Shown piece after piece: positions 30,730-40,179 of a stretch of DNA of 64,000 bases. The notes beneath the pieces are model-generated. The model ran no database searches. It was given only the letters and a program-made list of their open reading frames with translations, and was not told the origin of the DNA. How positions within the stretch are numbered: position 1 is the first letter of the stretch; each line of letters opens with the position of its first letter. The position numbers were made by a program, and so were the translations under genes. The DNA is from Thermoleophilia bacterium UBA6103 (lineage in GTDB: Bacteria > Actinomycetota > Thermoleophilia > UBA2241): positions 1 to 64,000 of the forward strand of contig DIWP01000046.1 of NCBI GenBank assembly GCA_002423545.1. Reading direction: 5' to 3'.

Positions 30730-32100
30730 GTGAACACCGCGGGTCTCGATCCGGCCCTCATGGCGGACCTTGAGCGCGAGACCGGTGAGTTGCTGAGTCA
30801 GCTCATCCAGATCGACACGAGCAACCCGCCGGGTAACGAGACGGCCGTAGCGGAGTTGATGGCGGCGTGGTTCCGCGGGCACGGGCTCGAGGGCGAGGTC
30901 GTGGGCGAGCCCGCGGACCGGGCGAGCTTCGTCTTGCGACTCGAGGGACGGCAGCCCGGGCCCACGCTCCTCCTGCTGGCGCACGAGGACGTCGTACCGG
31001 CCGACGCCGCCGAATGGCAGGTACCGCCGTTCTCCGGTCTCATCAGGGACGGCTATGTCTGGGGTCGCGGGGCCGTAGACATCAAGAACGTGGTGGCGGC
31101 CAACGCGGTCGCGGTGCGGCGGCTGGCGGCCGCCGGGGCGCCGTTCGACGGCACCGTCACCTACGCGTGCACGGCCGACGAGGAACGCGCCCTCGGCGGC
31201 GGCATCCGCTGGCTGATCGAGCACCGCCCGGACCTGGTGCGTTGCGACTACGTGCTCAACGAGGGCGACGGCGCCCACATTCCATGCGGCGACCGACGCC
31301 TGTTCATGCTGCAGAGCGGCGAGAAGGGCACGGCGCAGTTCCGCCTCGTCGTGCATGGCCGATCCGGTCACGGAGCCGTACCGCTGCGAGCCGGCAACGC
31401 TGTGGTGGCCGCGGCGCGAGTCGTGGAGGCGCTGGCGGCGCGCGAGCTGCCGGTGTTGGTCGAGGAGTCGTCCCGCGACCTTGTGGAGCTCCTCGTTGAG
31501 GATGCGGAGTTGCGCCGACGTCTGCGCGACGAGGCTCAGGCGCGCGCGGCGCTTGAGGATCTCGCGGAGCGTGAGCCGAAGCTCGCCGACATGATCGAGC
31601 CACTCTACGGCTTCGCGTTCGCGCCCACGATCGTGCGGTCGAACAGCGCGTCGATCAACGTGTTCCCCACCGAGGTGGTCGTCAGCGTCGACTGCAGGAC
31701 GCCGGCGGGCCACGATGAGAGCGAGGTAGAGGCCGAGATCCGAGCCGCGCTGGACGGCGTCGACGCGCGGTGGGAGCTCGAGTGGGTCAACGTCGTCCGG
31801 GGCAATGCCTCCGCGTATCCCACTCCGTTTTCTGACGCCATCCGCGCCGTCCTGCAGCGCCACGTGTCGCACGCGGAGCTGGGCAACACGCACTGCGTCG
31901 GGTTCACGGATTCCAACTGGCTCCGCGCCGCCCTCCCCGGGGTGGTGGCCTACAACTTCGACCCCCATGTCGAGGAATGCCACGCCGACGTGATCGCAAG
32001 GGCACACAACGTGGACGAGCGTATCCTCATCCGTGACGTCGCGTTCCAGGCGTTCTTCGCGGAGCACGTCGCACTGGAGCTGCTGGGGCGGCGGTCATGA
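30730..32100 (+). CDS. M20-family metallopeptidase/deacylase
   Basis: 456-residue dinuclear zinc hydrolase of the ArgE/DapE/CPG2 group. Metal ligands and base: LLAHEDVVP (His), WGRGAVDIKN (Asp), TADEERALGGG (Glu-Glu), and the closing AHNVDERI His. The dimerisation domain includes HGRSGHGAVPL. It would cleave an N-acyl amino acid, carbamoyl amino acid or dipeptide in the cytoplasm. GTG start, 58 bases after the methyltransferase, and four-base overlap with the acyl-CoA synthetase gene that follows. A role in freeing an amino acid from an imported conjugate fits the operon. Confidence 0.88.
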   Translation: MNTAGLDPALMADLERETGELLSQLIQIDTSNPPGNETAVAELMAAWFRGHGLEGEVVGEPADRASFVLRLEGRQPGPTLLLLAHEDVVPADAAEWQVPPFSGLIRDGYVWGRGAVDIKNVVAANAVAVRRLAAAGAPFDGTVTYACTADEERALGGGIRWLIEHRPDLVRCDYVLNEGDGAHIPCGDRRLFMLQSGEKGTAQFRLVVHGRSGHGAVPLRAGNAVVAAARVVEALAARELPVLVEESSRDLVELLVEDAELRRRLRDEAQARAALEDLAEREPKLADMIEPLYGFAFAPTIVRSNSASINVFPTEVVVSVDCRTPAGHDESEVEAEIRAALDGVDARWELEWVNVVRGNASAYPTPFSDAIRAVLQRHVSHAELGNTHCVGFTDSNWLRAALPGVVAYNFDPHVEECHADVIARAHNVDERILIRDVAFQAFFAEHVALELLGRRS

Positions 32101-33557
32101 CGGGTCGATGTCGCCCCGGCCCACCGGCCGCAGACAACGCGCTGGGCGGAGGAGCCGAGAGCAGGACGACAAGAGGGGTGGTGGTGGACGACAACAACGC
32201 CGTTTGGCGCATGCTGAAGGCGCGCCGCGTCGCGGTTGTGGGTGCCTCGCAGGATCCGACGAAGTTCAGCGGCGTCTTGGTACCGTCGATCCTCTCGGGG
32301 GGGTTCACCGGAGAGGTCTTCCCGGTGAACCCGAAGGCCGACTTTGTCGCGGGCCTCAAGGCTTACCCGAGCGTCAGCGACATCCCCGGGACGCTCGACC
32401 TGGTCGTCATCGCCGTGCCCGCCAGGTTCGTGCCCGGCATCCTTCACGAGACGGCCGACAAGGGCGCCGCCGGCGCGATCGTCATCAGCGCCGGCGGCCG
32501 CGAGTCGGGCAGGCCGGAGTTCGACGGGGAGATCACGCGGATCGCCCGGGAGCGCGGCCTGCGCTTCTTCGGACCGAACATCCAGGGCGTCGCCTACGGT
32601 CCCAACCGCCTCTCGGCTGTCTTCTGGCCGGTCATCACCGAGCACGGCCCCCTCGCCGTCGTGGGGCAGAGCGGCACGGTGGTGGCGGCGATGAGCGACT
32701 GGGCACAGGACGACGGCCTCGGCGTGAGCGCCTCGGTGAGCCTCGGCAATCAGGCCGACATCTGCGAGTCGGACATGATCCGGCTGCTCGCCGAGGACGA
32801 GCAGACGCGGTCGATCGCGCTCTACCTCGAGGGTCTCGACGACGGTCCGCGCTTCGTGTCCGCGGTCAAGGACGTCGCCATGCGCACGCCGCTCGTCGTG
32901 CTCAAGTGCGGCCGCTCGCAGCGGGGTCGTGAGGCGGTGGCCTCGCATACAGGCTCGCTGGCCGGCTCCGACAAGGTGTTCAGCGGCGTATGCCGCCAGT
33001 ATGGGGTGGTCCGGGCCGAGGATTCGGAGAGCCTCTACGACGCCGCCAAGATCCTCGCCTGCATGCCGCCGCCGCGTGGCCGCCGCGTGCTGGTCATCTC
33101 CTCCTCGGGCGGCAGCTGCGCCCTGGCCGCCGACGCCGGCGACGACCAGAGGCTCATCCTGCCCGATCTTCCCGACGAGTACGTGGCCGCCCTGCGGGAC
33201 CTCAACCTCGCCGAGTGGGGCTCGTTCGCCAATCCGCTGGATCTGGCCTCGATGTCGGTCGAGCACTTCCGGACCGCCGCCCGCATGGCCGATCGAGCCG
33301 ATCTGGCCGACGTCATCCTGCTGATGTACGGCGATCCCATCGTGGGGTCTGCCGAGCTGGCCGCCGAGCTGGTCGCCGAGCTGCGTACGTGTGTCTGCGC
33401 CGCCTACTACGGCGGCGGCGCCGTCGAGCAGACGGAGCGCCGCCGGATGCAGCGCGCCGGCGTGCCCGTGTTCCCCTCGCCGGAGCGCGCCATGAAGGCG
33501 ATCGCGGCGGCCTGCTGGTATGCGGAACAACGCCGTGCGTGGGAGGCGGACCGATGA
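32097..33557 (+). CDS. ADP-forming acyl-CoA synthetase, alpha-type subunit (CoA-binding)
   Basis: 486-residue protein with the CoA-binding Rossmann domain (RRVAVVGASQDPTKFSG near residue 43) and two succinyl-CoA ligase-like domains. The phospho-histidine loop is SHTGSLAGSD near residue 283. With the ATP-grasp subunit next to it, it would convert an acyl-CoA, ADP and phosphate to acid, CoA and ATP, saving energy from 2-oxoacid oxidation. ATG 32097 overlaps the peptidase stop, but the first 27 codons look unlike the family; one of three GTG codons at 32178-32186 after AAGAGG is the likelier real start. Confidence 0.88.
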   Translation: MTGRCRPGPPAADNALGGGAESRTTRGVVVDDNNAVWRMLKARRVAVVGASQDPTKFSGVLVPSILSGGFTGEVFPVNPKADFVAGLKAYPSVSDIPGTLDLVVIAVPARFVPGILHETADKGAAGAIVISAGGRESGRPEFDGEITRIARERGLRFFGPNIQGVAYGPNRLSAVFWPVITEHGPLAVVGQSGTVVAAMSDWAQDDGLGVSASVSLGNQADICESDMIRLLAEDEQTRSIALYLEGLDDGPRFVSAVKDVAMRTPLVVLKCGRSQRGREAVASHTGSLAGSDKVFSGVCRQYGVVRAEDSESLYDAAKILACMPPPRGRRVLVISSSGGSCALAADAGDDQRLILPDLPDEYVAALRDLNLAEWGSFANPLDLASMSVEHFRTAARMADRADLADVILLMYGDPIVGSAELAAELVAELRTCVCAAYYGGGAVEQTERRRMQRAGVPVFPSPERAMKAIAAACWYAEQRRAWEADR

Positions 33558-34237
33558 GCGTGGAGATGGGCCAGAGAACGCGGATGCTCCTCGAGCCGGA
33601 TGCCGCCACGCTTCTGGCGTCGTACGCCATCCCTTACGTCGAGCACGGGATGGCGGCCACCGTCGAGGATGCCGTCGAGACAGCGGCTCGTATCGGCTAT
33701 CCCGTGGTGCTGAAGATCGTCTCGCCGGACATCGTCCACAAGACCGAGGTGGGCGGCGTCGTGGTCGGGCTAGACGCCGAGCCGGCGCTGCGCGCCGGCT
33801 TCGAGGAGCTGCTGCGCCGGGTGGCCGCCGGCTGCCCCGGCGCGCAGATCGACGGTGTGCTGGTGGCGCGCCAGATTTCCTTTCGCCGAGAACTGATCGT
33901 CGGCGGCATCCGTGACGCGACCTTCGGCGCCACTGTCATGGTCGGCCTCGGCGGCGTGTTCGCCGAGGCGCTGGAGGACGTGGCCTTCCGCGTCGCGCCG
34001 CTGCGGCTCCGGGTCGGCCTCGACATGCTGCGCGAGCTCCGCGCCGCGTCTGTCCTGGCGGAGTTCCGGGGTGAAGCGGCGGTCGATCTCGAGGCGCTGG
34101 CCGGCGTGCTTGTCCGGGTGGGGGACCTGATGCTGGCTCAGGCGGACATCCGCGAGATCGACCTCAATCCGGTCGTTGCGTCGGCGGACGGCTGCGTCGC
34201 GCTCGATGCGCGTATCATTGCCGAGAAAGAAGCCTGA
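33554..34237 (+). CDS. ADP-forming acyl-CoA synthetase, beta-type subunit (ATP-grasp)
   Basis: 227-residue ATP-grasp protein: IGYPVVLKIVSPDIVHKTEVGGVVVGL near residue 44 binds nucleotide, FGATVMVGLGGVFAEAL follows near 120, and REIDLNPVV near the end carries the metal-binding residues. Alpha and beta chains are fused in many bacteria (about 700 residues) but separate here, as in archaeal ACD enzymes. Translation is coupled to the alpha gene by an ATGA overlap. Confidence 0.9.
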   Translation: MSVEMGQRTRMLLEPDAATLLASYAIPYVEHGMAATVEDAVETAARIGYPVVLKIVSPDIVHKTEVGGVVVGLDAEPALRAGFEELLRRVAAGCPGAQIDGVLVARQISFRRELIVGGIRDATFGATVMVGLGGVFAEALEDVAFRVAPLRLRVGLDMLRELRAASVLAEFRGEAAVDLEALAGVLVRVGDLMLAQADIREIDLNPVVASADGCVALDARIIAEKEA

Positions 34238-34272
34238 GACACCGTGACGTCGACGATGAGGACGGAGATCAG

Positions 34273-34941
34273 ATGAGTCCGGCAGAGGCGGCGCCACAGG
34301 CGGTCGTTCACCGTCGGCGGGCGAGCGATCGAGTGCTGGCGGAGTTGCGGCGGATGATCATCACTCTCGAGCTGCCGCCGGGCACGGTGGTCACCGAGGA
34401 ATACCTGTGCACCGTTCTCGACTGCTCGCGCACACCGCTGCGCGAGTCGTTGCGGATCCTGGCACACGAACACCTGATCGTCGCGGTGCCCCATCGTGGG
34501 GTGTCCATCGCCGAGCTCAGCATCGTGCAGTTCTCTGCCCTCGTCGAGGCTATCGAGGGGGTGGAGTCGTTCCTCGCCCGCCTGGCGGCCGAGCGCATCT
34601 CGGACGAGCAGCTGGCGGAGATGGATGAGATGGTGCGGCAGTCGGAGGGGGCGGCGACCGACGAAGATCTGGCCCAGATCGCGGAGCTGGATTTCCGCTT
34701 CCATCACATCCTGGGCGAGGCGGCCGACAATCAGCTGATGGTCGAGACGCAGGACGTCCTGCACCGGCTCTCGCAGCGTTTCGTCTTCATGGGCTTTCGA
34801 CGCGCCGGCACCGCCGCCGGTGCCGTCGCCGATCACACGCGCATAGTTGCCGCTCTCCGAGGCCGGGATCCGGATGCCGCCGAATCGGCCGTTCACGAGC
34901 ATATGCACAATGCCCGCGAGCGCATGAGGGCGGCGTTGTGA
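34273..34941 (+). CDS. GntR-family regulator, FCD subfamily (1)
   Basis: 222-residue repressor-type regulator. The winged helix-turn-helix (about residues 17-80) includes SDRVLAELRRMIITLELPPG and CSRTPLRESLRIL. The all-helical FCD ligand domain (about 95-220) keeps the metal-binding Asp/His set: ELDFRFHHIL, DHTRIV and HEHMHNA. It follows the acyl-CoA synthetase genes by 35 bases and is the last gene of that rightward unit. Candidate protein for the two ATTGTATACAAT operators; the ligand is probably an intermediate of the pathway encoded here. Confidence 0.9.
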   Translation: MSPAEAAPQAVVHRRRASDRVLAELRRMIITLELPPGTVVTEEYLCTVLDCSRTPLRESLRILAHEHLIVAVPHRGVSIAELSIVQFSALVEAIEGVESFLARLAAERISDEQLAEMDEMVRQSEGAATDEDLAQIAELDFRFHHILGEAADNQLMVETQDVLHRLSQRFVFMGFRRAGTAAGAVADHTRIVAALRGRDPDAAESAVHEHMHNARERMRAAL

Positions 34942-34976
34942 ACTGACCGACCGGGCCGCCGGGCCGATCGTCTGCG

Positions 34977-35735
34977 CTACGCGTCGTCCGAGGAGCGGTC
35001 CAGTGCCTCCGCGAGGACCTCGCCGACCATCAGTCGCGTGCCGGCCAGGTGGCTGCGCATCGCCTCTTCCGCCCGCTCCGGCTCGCGATCCCGCACCGCC
35101 TCGTAGATCTGCGTGTGCGCGTCGCGCAACTCCTCCGCGCGATGCGTGCGCAGGAGCAGGCCTACCGGCAGGAACAGCTCGCGACGCACAGCCAGCATCG
35201 CGTCTGCGAGATGCCGGCTGTGCGCTGCGGCCGCCAGAGCGTCGTGGAGCACGGCGTTCCAACGCAGGAACGCCGTGTGACTGTCCGTGGCCGCCGCCGT
35301 CCACGCCGATTCGATCTCCCGCAGCTCGCTCTCGCTGCGCCGCCGCGCCGCCAGGGACGCGATATTCGTCTCGACGATCTCGCGGTACTCCCAGAGGTCG
35401 TCCACCTCGTCACCTATGGCCCGCATCCAGTCCGTCCAGCGGCGGGTGAGAGTCTGGACGTCCTCTACCCGCGACCCACCGTGCGCTCCTCGGCTGGTGA
35501 CGATGAAGCCGGCACTCTCCAGCGACTTGAGAGCGACCCTGAGGGTGAGCACTGAGATGCCCAGATGGTCCGCCAGTTGTCGCAGCGGCGGCAGCCAGTC
35601 CCCGGGAGTGAGCTCTCCCGAGTAGATCATCCCGCGGATCAAGTCGGCGGTGATGTCGCTCGGGTTCACAGCGCTCACGGGTGCCTGAGGGACCGAAGAA
35701 GACGAGAAGGCAGAGGCGTCTCTCACCGGCTTCAC
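34977..35735 (-). CDS. GntR-family regulator, FCD subfamily (2)
   Basis: 252-residue regulator on the opposite strand, convergent with GntR 1 and divergent from the aminotransferase/OFOR operon. The helix-turn-helix (about residues 28-95) reads IRGMIYSGELTPGDWLPPLR and LGISVLTLRVALKSLESAGF; the FCD domain follows (WEYREIVETNIASLAA through AMRSHLAG). An N-terminal tail of about 25 Ser/Pro-rich residues precedes the DNA-binding part. GTG start. It likely controls the divergent operon from the 102-base shared intergenic region. Confidence 0.9.
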   Translation of the reverse strand: MKPVRDASAFSSSSVPQAPVSAVNPSDITADLIRGMIYSGELTPGDWLPPLRQLADHLGISVLTLRVALKSLESAGFIVTSRGAHGGSRVEDVQTLTRRWTDWMRAIGDEVDDLWEYREIVETNIASLAARRRSESELREIESAWTAAATDSHTAFLRWNAVLHDALAAAAHSRHLADAMLAVRRELFLPVGLLLRTHRAEELRDAHTQIYEAVRDREPERAEEAMRSHLAGTRLMVGEVLAEALDRSSDDA

Positions 35736-35837
35736 AACGCATCGCCCGCTTTCATTGCGGAAGTCCTTGACGCAAATGAATCATACAGTTACTCTCTGAC
35801 ACAATAAGACCCTGCACCACCGATCGGAGGGGCCACT
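35736..35837. promoter_or_regulatory. Divergent promoter region between GntR 2 and the ilvE-like/OFOR operon
   Basis: A short AT-richer stretch in otherwise GC-rich DNA. A rightward TTGACG (35767-35772) lies 17 bases before TACTCT (35790-35795); on the minus strand TATGAT near 35780-35785 may serve GntR 2. The ATTGTATACAAT operator is absent, so this regulator probably binds a different site. Confidence 0.4.
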
Positions 35838-36776
35838 GTGGCAGTATCGGCGTTCCGGGATGGCGAGTACGTGCCGCTGAACGAGGTCACGGTCAGCGTC
35901 CAGAGCCACGCCTTCCAGTACGGCACCAGCGTGTTCGAGGGTATCCGCGGGTACTGGGACACCGCAGCATCGGACCTCCTTCTCTTCCGCCCCGACCGGC
36001 ACTACGCACGACTGCATCGCTCTGCCCGATTCTACGGCATGACCCTGCCGTACTCCGTCGACGACCTGTGCGACATCACCGCCGAGCTGCTCGTGCGGGA
36101 CGGCGTTCGCGAGGACGCCTATGTGCGGCCGGTCCTCTTCAAGGACACGAATGCCATCGGGGTCTGGCGCCCCGACCTGACGGACAGCTTCGTCGTCTTC
36201 CACGTTCCCATGGGCAAGTACCTGGCCGATGAGGCGATCCGATGCTGCGTCAGTACATGGCGGCGGCCGGAGGGCAACGCGGCCCCCGTCCGGGCCAAGG
36301 TCGGCGGCCTGTACGCGGCCATGGCCCTGGCACGCTACGAGGCGATGCTGCAGGGCTTCGACGAGGCGATCACACTGACGGCGACGGGGCACGTGGCGGA
36401 AGGGACCGGCGAGAACGTCTTCCTCGTCCAGGACGGCCGGCTGGTGACCCCGGCCGCCGGAGAGGACCTGCTCGCCGGCATCACCCGCGAGTGCGTCATC
36501 GAGCTGGCGGAGGCAGAGCTCGGCCTCGAGGTGGTCGAGCGCTCGGTAAACCGCAGCGAGCTGTACGTGTCGGACGAGATCTTCCTGGTCGGTACGGCGG
36601 CCGAGGTCACGCCCGTGGCGGAGGTCGACCGCCGTCTCGTCGGCGACGGACAGACCGGACCGATCACGGCCGACCTGAAGGACCTCTTTTCGCGCGTGGT
36701 CCGTGGCAGGGTCGCGAAGTATGGGCACTGGTGCTTTCCGGTCCGCACCCAGGTTCCGCAGGCGGTCCGGCCGTGA
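35838..36776 (+). CDS. Branched-chain amino acid aminotransferase-like (class IV)
   Basis: 312-residue fold-type IV PLP enzyme. FQYGTSVFEGIRGYWD near residue 30 and the PLP lysine in RAKVGGLYAAMALARYEA near residue 155 are BCAT signatures; EGTGENVFLVQDGRL follows. It would turn a branched-chain amino acid into the 2-oxoacid that the downstream oxidoreductase could oxidise. GTG start with GGAGGGG upstream; GTGA overlap with the next gene. A D-amino acid aminotransferase or aminodeoxychorismate lyase is less likely because of the BCAT-type start. The gene order suggests catabolic rather than biosynthetic use. Confidence 0.85.
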   Translation: MAVSAFRDGEYVPLNEVTVSVQSHAFQYGTSVFEGIRGYWDTAASDLLLFRPDRHYARLHRSARFYGMTLPYSVDDLCDITAELLVRDGVREDAYVRPVLFKDTNAIGVWRPDLTDSFVVFHVPMGKYLADEAIRCCVSTWRRPEGNAAPVRAKVGGLYAAMALARYEAMLQGFDEAITLTATGHVAEGTGENVFLVQDGRLVTPAAGEDLLAGITRECVIELAEAELGLEVVERSVNRSELYVSDEIFLVGTAAEVTPVAEVDRRLVGDGQTGPITADLKDLFSRVVRGRVAKYGHWCFPVRTQVPQAVRP

Positions 36777-39007
36777 TCGAAATAGTGGTCCACGGGCGCG
36801 GTGGGCGCGGGGGCGTCACGCTGGCGAAGCTGATCGCCGGCATGTACTTCCGGCGAGGAAGCTACGTGCAGGCGTTCGGCGTCTACGGCGCCGAGCGCTC
36901 CGGCGCGCCGGTCCAGGCGTACGTCCGGGTGGATACGGAGGAGATCACCGCGCACCTGCCGATCACCGAGCCCGACCACATCGTCGTCATCGATCCGTCG
37001 CTCATCACGGCAGCTGTCGCGTCGGGCCTGAGGGCGGGCGGGTGGCTGGTGTTGAACTCACCGCTGGAGCCCGCCGCGTTCGCTCAAACGTTCCCAGGGT
37101 GCTGTGTTGCAACGCTCGACGCGAACGCGATCGCGTCGGCCAATGGACTCGGGAGCCCGGCCCTGCCCATCGTCAACACGACCATGCTCGGTGCGGCCGC
37201 CAGGTTGTTCGGCCTGCACGTGGCCGACGTCGAGGGTGCGCTCGACGATGTCGGCCTGAAGGGCGGCAACCCGGCCGCCGCGCGGGCGGCCTATGACTCC
37301 GTGCTGACGGCGGCGATGCCCGGTAAGGTCGTCCGCGTCGCGCCGCAGTTGCCGCCGCGGTCGCTCGGCTTCCTGGACGATGGCGTCGGTGGCCTTCCCA
37401 CCATCCACACCGGGCAGTGGGCGTCGCGCCGCCCGCACAGCCGCGAGCTCGCCGCGGTGTGCAGCGAGGCGTGTCCCGCCGGCAATGACGTACGCGGCTT
37501 CCTGCAGGCGGCGGCGCGGGGCGACTACGACGCCGCGCTGTCCCTGATCCTCGAGACATCGCCGTTCCCCGGTATCTGCGGTCGCGTCTGTCCGGCGCCC
37601 TGCATGGCCGGCTGCAACCGCGCCCAACTGGACGAAGCGGTGAACGTGCGCGAGGTGGAGCGCGCCGTTGCAGGGCGCGGCCGGCTACCGGAGCCCGGGA
37701 AGCCCCGGCGCGCCGAGCGTGTCGCGGTGGTCGGGTCTGGCCCGGCCGGCCTGAGCGCCGCCTATCACCTGGGGCGCTTGGGCTACGGCGTCACGGTGTT
37801 CGAGGCCGACCCCGAGAGCGGTGGGCTGCTGCGCCGCGGCATACCGGCGTACCGCCTGCCGCGCGACATACTAGATCGCGAAGTGGATTTCGTGCTGCGG
37901 CACGGCGTCGACATCGAAACGGGTCACCCCGTCGACCGCGCGGAGCTGGCGCGACTGCGCAGGCGATACGCCGCCGTGTTCGTGGCGACCGGTTTGCAGG
38001 GCACGCCGTCGCTCGAGCTCGGCGGCGCCTGCAACGGCGCGGTGCTCCAGGGGCTCGACTTCCTCGAGAGGGCCTGTCGAGGCGAGGCCTCGGTCGCCGG
38101 CGACAGCCTGGTCGTGGTGGGCGGTGGCAACACGGCGATGGATGCCGCGCGGACGGCGCTCCGTCTGGGCGCCCGGGACGTGCGCGTCGTCTACCGGCGC
38201 ACCCGTGACGAGATGCCGGCGATCGCCGAGGAGGTCGACGAAGCTCTCGAAGAGGGGGTCGAGCTCCGCGAGCTGGAAGCGCCTGTGCGGATCTGCGAGG
38301 CAGCGACGGGCCCGACGCTCGTCTGCCGACGCATGCGGCTGGGCAAACCGGACGGATCCGGCCGGCGTCGCCCCGTGCCCGTGGAAGGCGACGAGGCTCT
38401 CGTCGAACTGCCGTGCGACCGTCTGCTGCTCGCCCTGGGCCAATCGCCGGATGTCTCCGTGCTGCCGAAAGGCGCGGAGATCAGGGGGTGCCGGATCGCC
38501 GGCGAAAAAGAGGACGCGCCGCTCTTCGTCGGTGGCGACCTGGCGACGGGAGAGGGGACGGTGGCGGCGGCCGTGGGCAGCGGCCGGCTGGCCGCCGCAC
38601 GCATCCATGCCCTGCTCGACGGCAGCGAGACGGAAGAACCGCAACCGCACGAGCTCGCCGGCCCCGACGTCATCGCGCTCGACCGGTTCCCGAAAACGGC
38701 CCAGCACAAGAGCGCCATGCTGGCCGTGGACGAGCGACGGCGTACTTTCCTGGAGGTCCGCCGCGGCTTCGTCGACGAGGAGGGCGAGGACGCGACCGCC
38801 GCCGAGGCGGCGCGCTGCCTCAGCTGCGGCGCCTGCAACGAGTGCGAGACCTGTGTCGCCTACTGTCCCGAGGGGGTCGTCTGCCCCGCCGGCGGCCACC
38901 GGTACCTCTTCGACTACGAGTACTGCAAGGGCTGCGGGCTCTGCGCGGCACAGTGCCCGCGCGGCGTGATCGTCATGGAGGACTGCGCGGAGGAGGTCTG
39001 CACGTGA
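36773..39007 (+). CDS. Fused OFOR gamma subunit / GltD-like NAD(P)H oxidoreductase / ferredoxin
   Basis: 744-residue three-part protein. Residues about 1-190 are an OFOR gamma domain (VVHGRGGRGGVTLAKLIAG, YGAERSGAPVQAYVRVD). Residues about 225-640 are a glutamate-synthase-small-subunit-like flavoprotein: cluster cysteines CSEACPAGNDV and CGRVCPAPCMAGC, FAD motif VVGSGPAGLSAAYHLG near 318, NAD(P)H motif VVGGGNTAMDAARTA near 447. Residues about 680-744 hold two [4Fe-4S] motifs (CLSCGACNECETC, CKGCGLCAAQCP). The chain could move electrons from 2-oxoacid oxidation straight to NAD(P), or the reverse. The gene overlaps both neighbours by four bases, so the fusion is not a coordinate artefact. Confidence 0.88.
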   Translation: MIEIVVHGRGGRGGVTLAKLIAGMYFRRGSYVQAFGVYGAERSGAPVQAYVRVDTEEITAHLPITEPDHIVVIDPSLITAAVASGLRAGGWLVLNSPLEPAAFAQTFPGCCVATLDANAIASANGLGSPALPIVNTTMLGAAARLFGLHVADVEGALDDVGLKGGNPAAARAAYDSVLTAAMPGKVVRVAPQLPPRSLGFLDDGVGGLPTIHTGQWASRRPHSRELAAVCSEACPAGNDVRGFLQAAARGDYDAALSLILETSPFPGICGRVCPAPCMAGCNRAQLDEAVNVREVERAVAGRGRLPEPGKPRRAERVAVVGSGPAGLSAAYHLGRLGYGVTVFEADPESGGLLRRGIPAYRLPRDILDREVDFVLRHGVDIETGHPVDRAELARLRRRYAAVFVATGLQGTPSLELGGACNGAVLQGLDFLERACRGEASVAGDSLVVVGGGNTAMDAARTALRLGARDVRVVYRRTRDEMPAIAEEVDEALEEGVELRELEAPVRICEAATGPTLVCRRMRLGKPDGSGRRRPVPVEGDEALVELPCDRLLLALGQSPDVSVLPKGAEIRGCRIAGEKEDAPLFVGGDLATGEGTVAAAVGSGRLAAARIHALLDGSETEEPQPHELAGPDVIALDRFPKTAQHKSAMLAVDERRRTFLEVRRGFVDEEGEDATAAEAARCLSCGACNECETCVAYCPEGVVCPAGGHRYLFDYEYCKGCGLCAAQCPRGVIVMEDCAEEVCT

Positions 39008-40179
39008 GCCGCGCATACGTGACCGGGAATCACGCCGCCGGCCACGCGCTGGCTGCCGCCGGTGAGGCCAACCGCCGTGCGCGCGGCTGCTGCGGCGGCG
39101 CGTACCCCATCACGCCGCAGACCGAGATCATCGAGTATCTCATGGCGCATGCCTTCGCCAGAGGGAGCGTGGTGCCGGTCGAGTCCGAGCACAGCGCGAT
39201 GGGGGTGTGCATCGGCGCCGCGCTCGCCGGCGCCCGCGCCTTCACCGCCAGTTCGGCCAACGGCCTCCTCTACATGATGGAGAACGTGTTCGCCGCGGGC
39301 TACTACCGCCTGCCGGTGGTGATGGTCGTGTCGAACCGGACGCTTGGACCGCCCTGGAACATCTGGGCGGACCAGGGCGACAGCCTCGCACTGCGCGACG
39401 CCCCTTGGCTGCAGTTCTACTGCGACTCGCACCAGGATCTGGTCGATACGATCCTGGTAGCGTTCCGGATCGCCGAGGACCTACGGGTCCTCCTGCCGGC
39501 GATCGTCGCCCAGGACGGCTTCCTTCTCTCGCACACGCAGATGGTGGTCGATCTTCCCGAGCAGGAACTGGTCGACGGCTATCTGCCGCCGCTCGACCTG
39601 CCGCATCATCTGGACTTCGGGCGCCCGCGGATGTACGGCGGAATGACGTGGCCGCGCGACACGCAGCGGCAGCGCGCGGACATCCAGGCCGCCATGGACC
39701 GGGTGCCCGAGGTGCTCGACGAGGCGCTCGACGACTTCGAGCGGTCGTTCGGCCGCCGGCCGGTCTCGGCCTTCTCCGCGGAGCAGACCGGCGACGCCGA
39801 CATCGTCGTGGTCGCCTGCAACACGCTCGCGGAGACGGCCAGAGAGGTCGTCCGGGCCCGCCGGGCCGCGGGTGAGCGTGTGGGGCTGGTCCGGGTGAAG
39901 CTCTTCCGGCCGTTCCTCAGGCAAGCGCTCGTCGACGCGGTGGGCCCGGCCAGTCGGGTCGCGGTCCTCGACCGCAACCACTCGCCGGGCTCGGGTGGCA
40001 TCTTCTGGAACGAGATCGCGACAAGCCTGCGATCCCGTCCGGACGTGGTGCTGCAGGACTACATCGTCGGGCTCGGCGGCAGCGACGTGGCGCCGGCCGT
40101 CATCGACGGCATCATCCGGGACGTCGGCACCCGCGACACCGCCGCCGATCCGATCTTCATCACGGAGGCGGTCGCATGA
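39004..40179 (+). CDS. 2-oxoacid:ferredoxin oxidoreductase, alpha subunit (second system)
   Basis: 391-residue alpha subunit. GGAYPITPQTEIIEYL near residue 31 and SSANGLLYMMENVFAAGYYRLPVV near residue 80 match the PorA type more than the KorA type of the first operon. The C-terminal transketolase-like domain contains VKLFRPFLRQALVDAVG. GTG start overlapping the fusion gene. Substrate is probably pyruvate or a branched-chain 2-oxoacid; the upstream aminotransferase favours the latter. Confidence 0.9.
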   Translation: MSRAYVTGNHAAGHALAAAGEANRRARGCCGGAYPITPQTEIIEYLMAHAFARGSVVPVESEHSAMGVCIGAALAGARAFTASSANGLLYMMENVFAAGYYRLPVVMVVSNRTLGPPWNIWADQGDSLALRDAPWLQFYCDSHQDLVDTILVAFRIAEDLRVLLPAIVAQDGFLLSHTQMVVDLPEQELVDGYLPPLDLPHHLDFGRPRMYGGMTWPRDTQRQRADIQAAMDRVPEVLDEALDDFERSFGRRPVSAFSAEQTGDADIVVVACNTLAETAREVVRARRAAGERVGLVRVKLFRPFLRQALVDAVGPASRVAVLDRNHSPGSGGIFWNEIATSLRSRPDVVLQDYIVGLGGSDVAPAVIDGIIRDVGTRDTAADPIFITEAVA

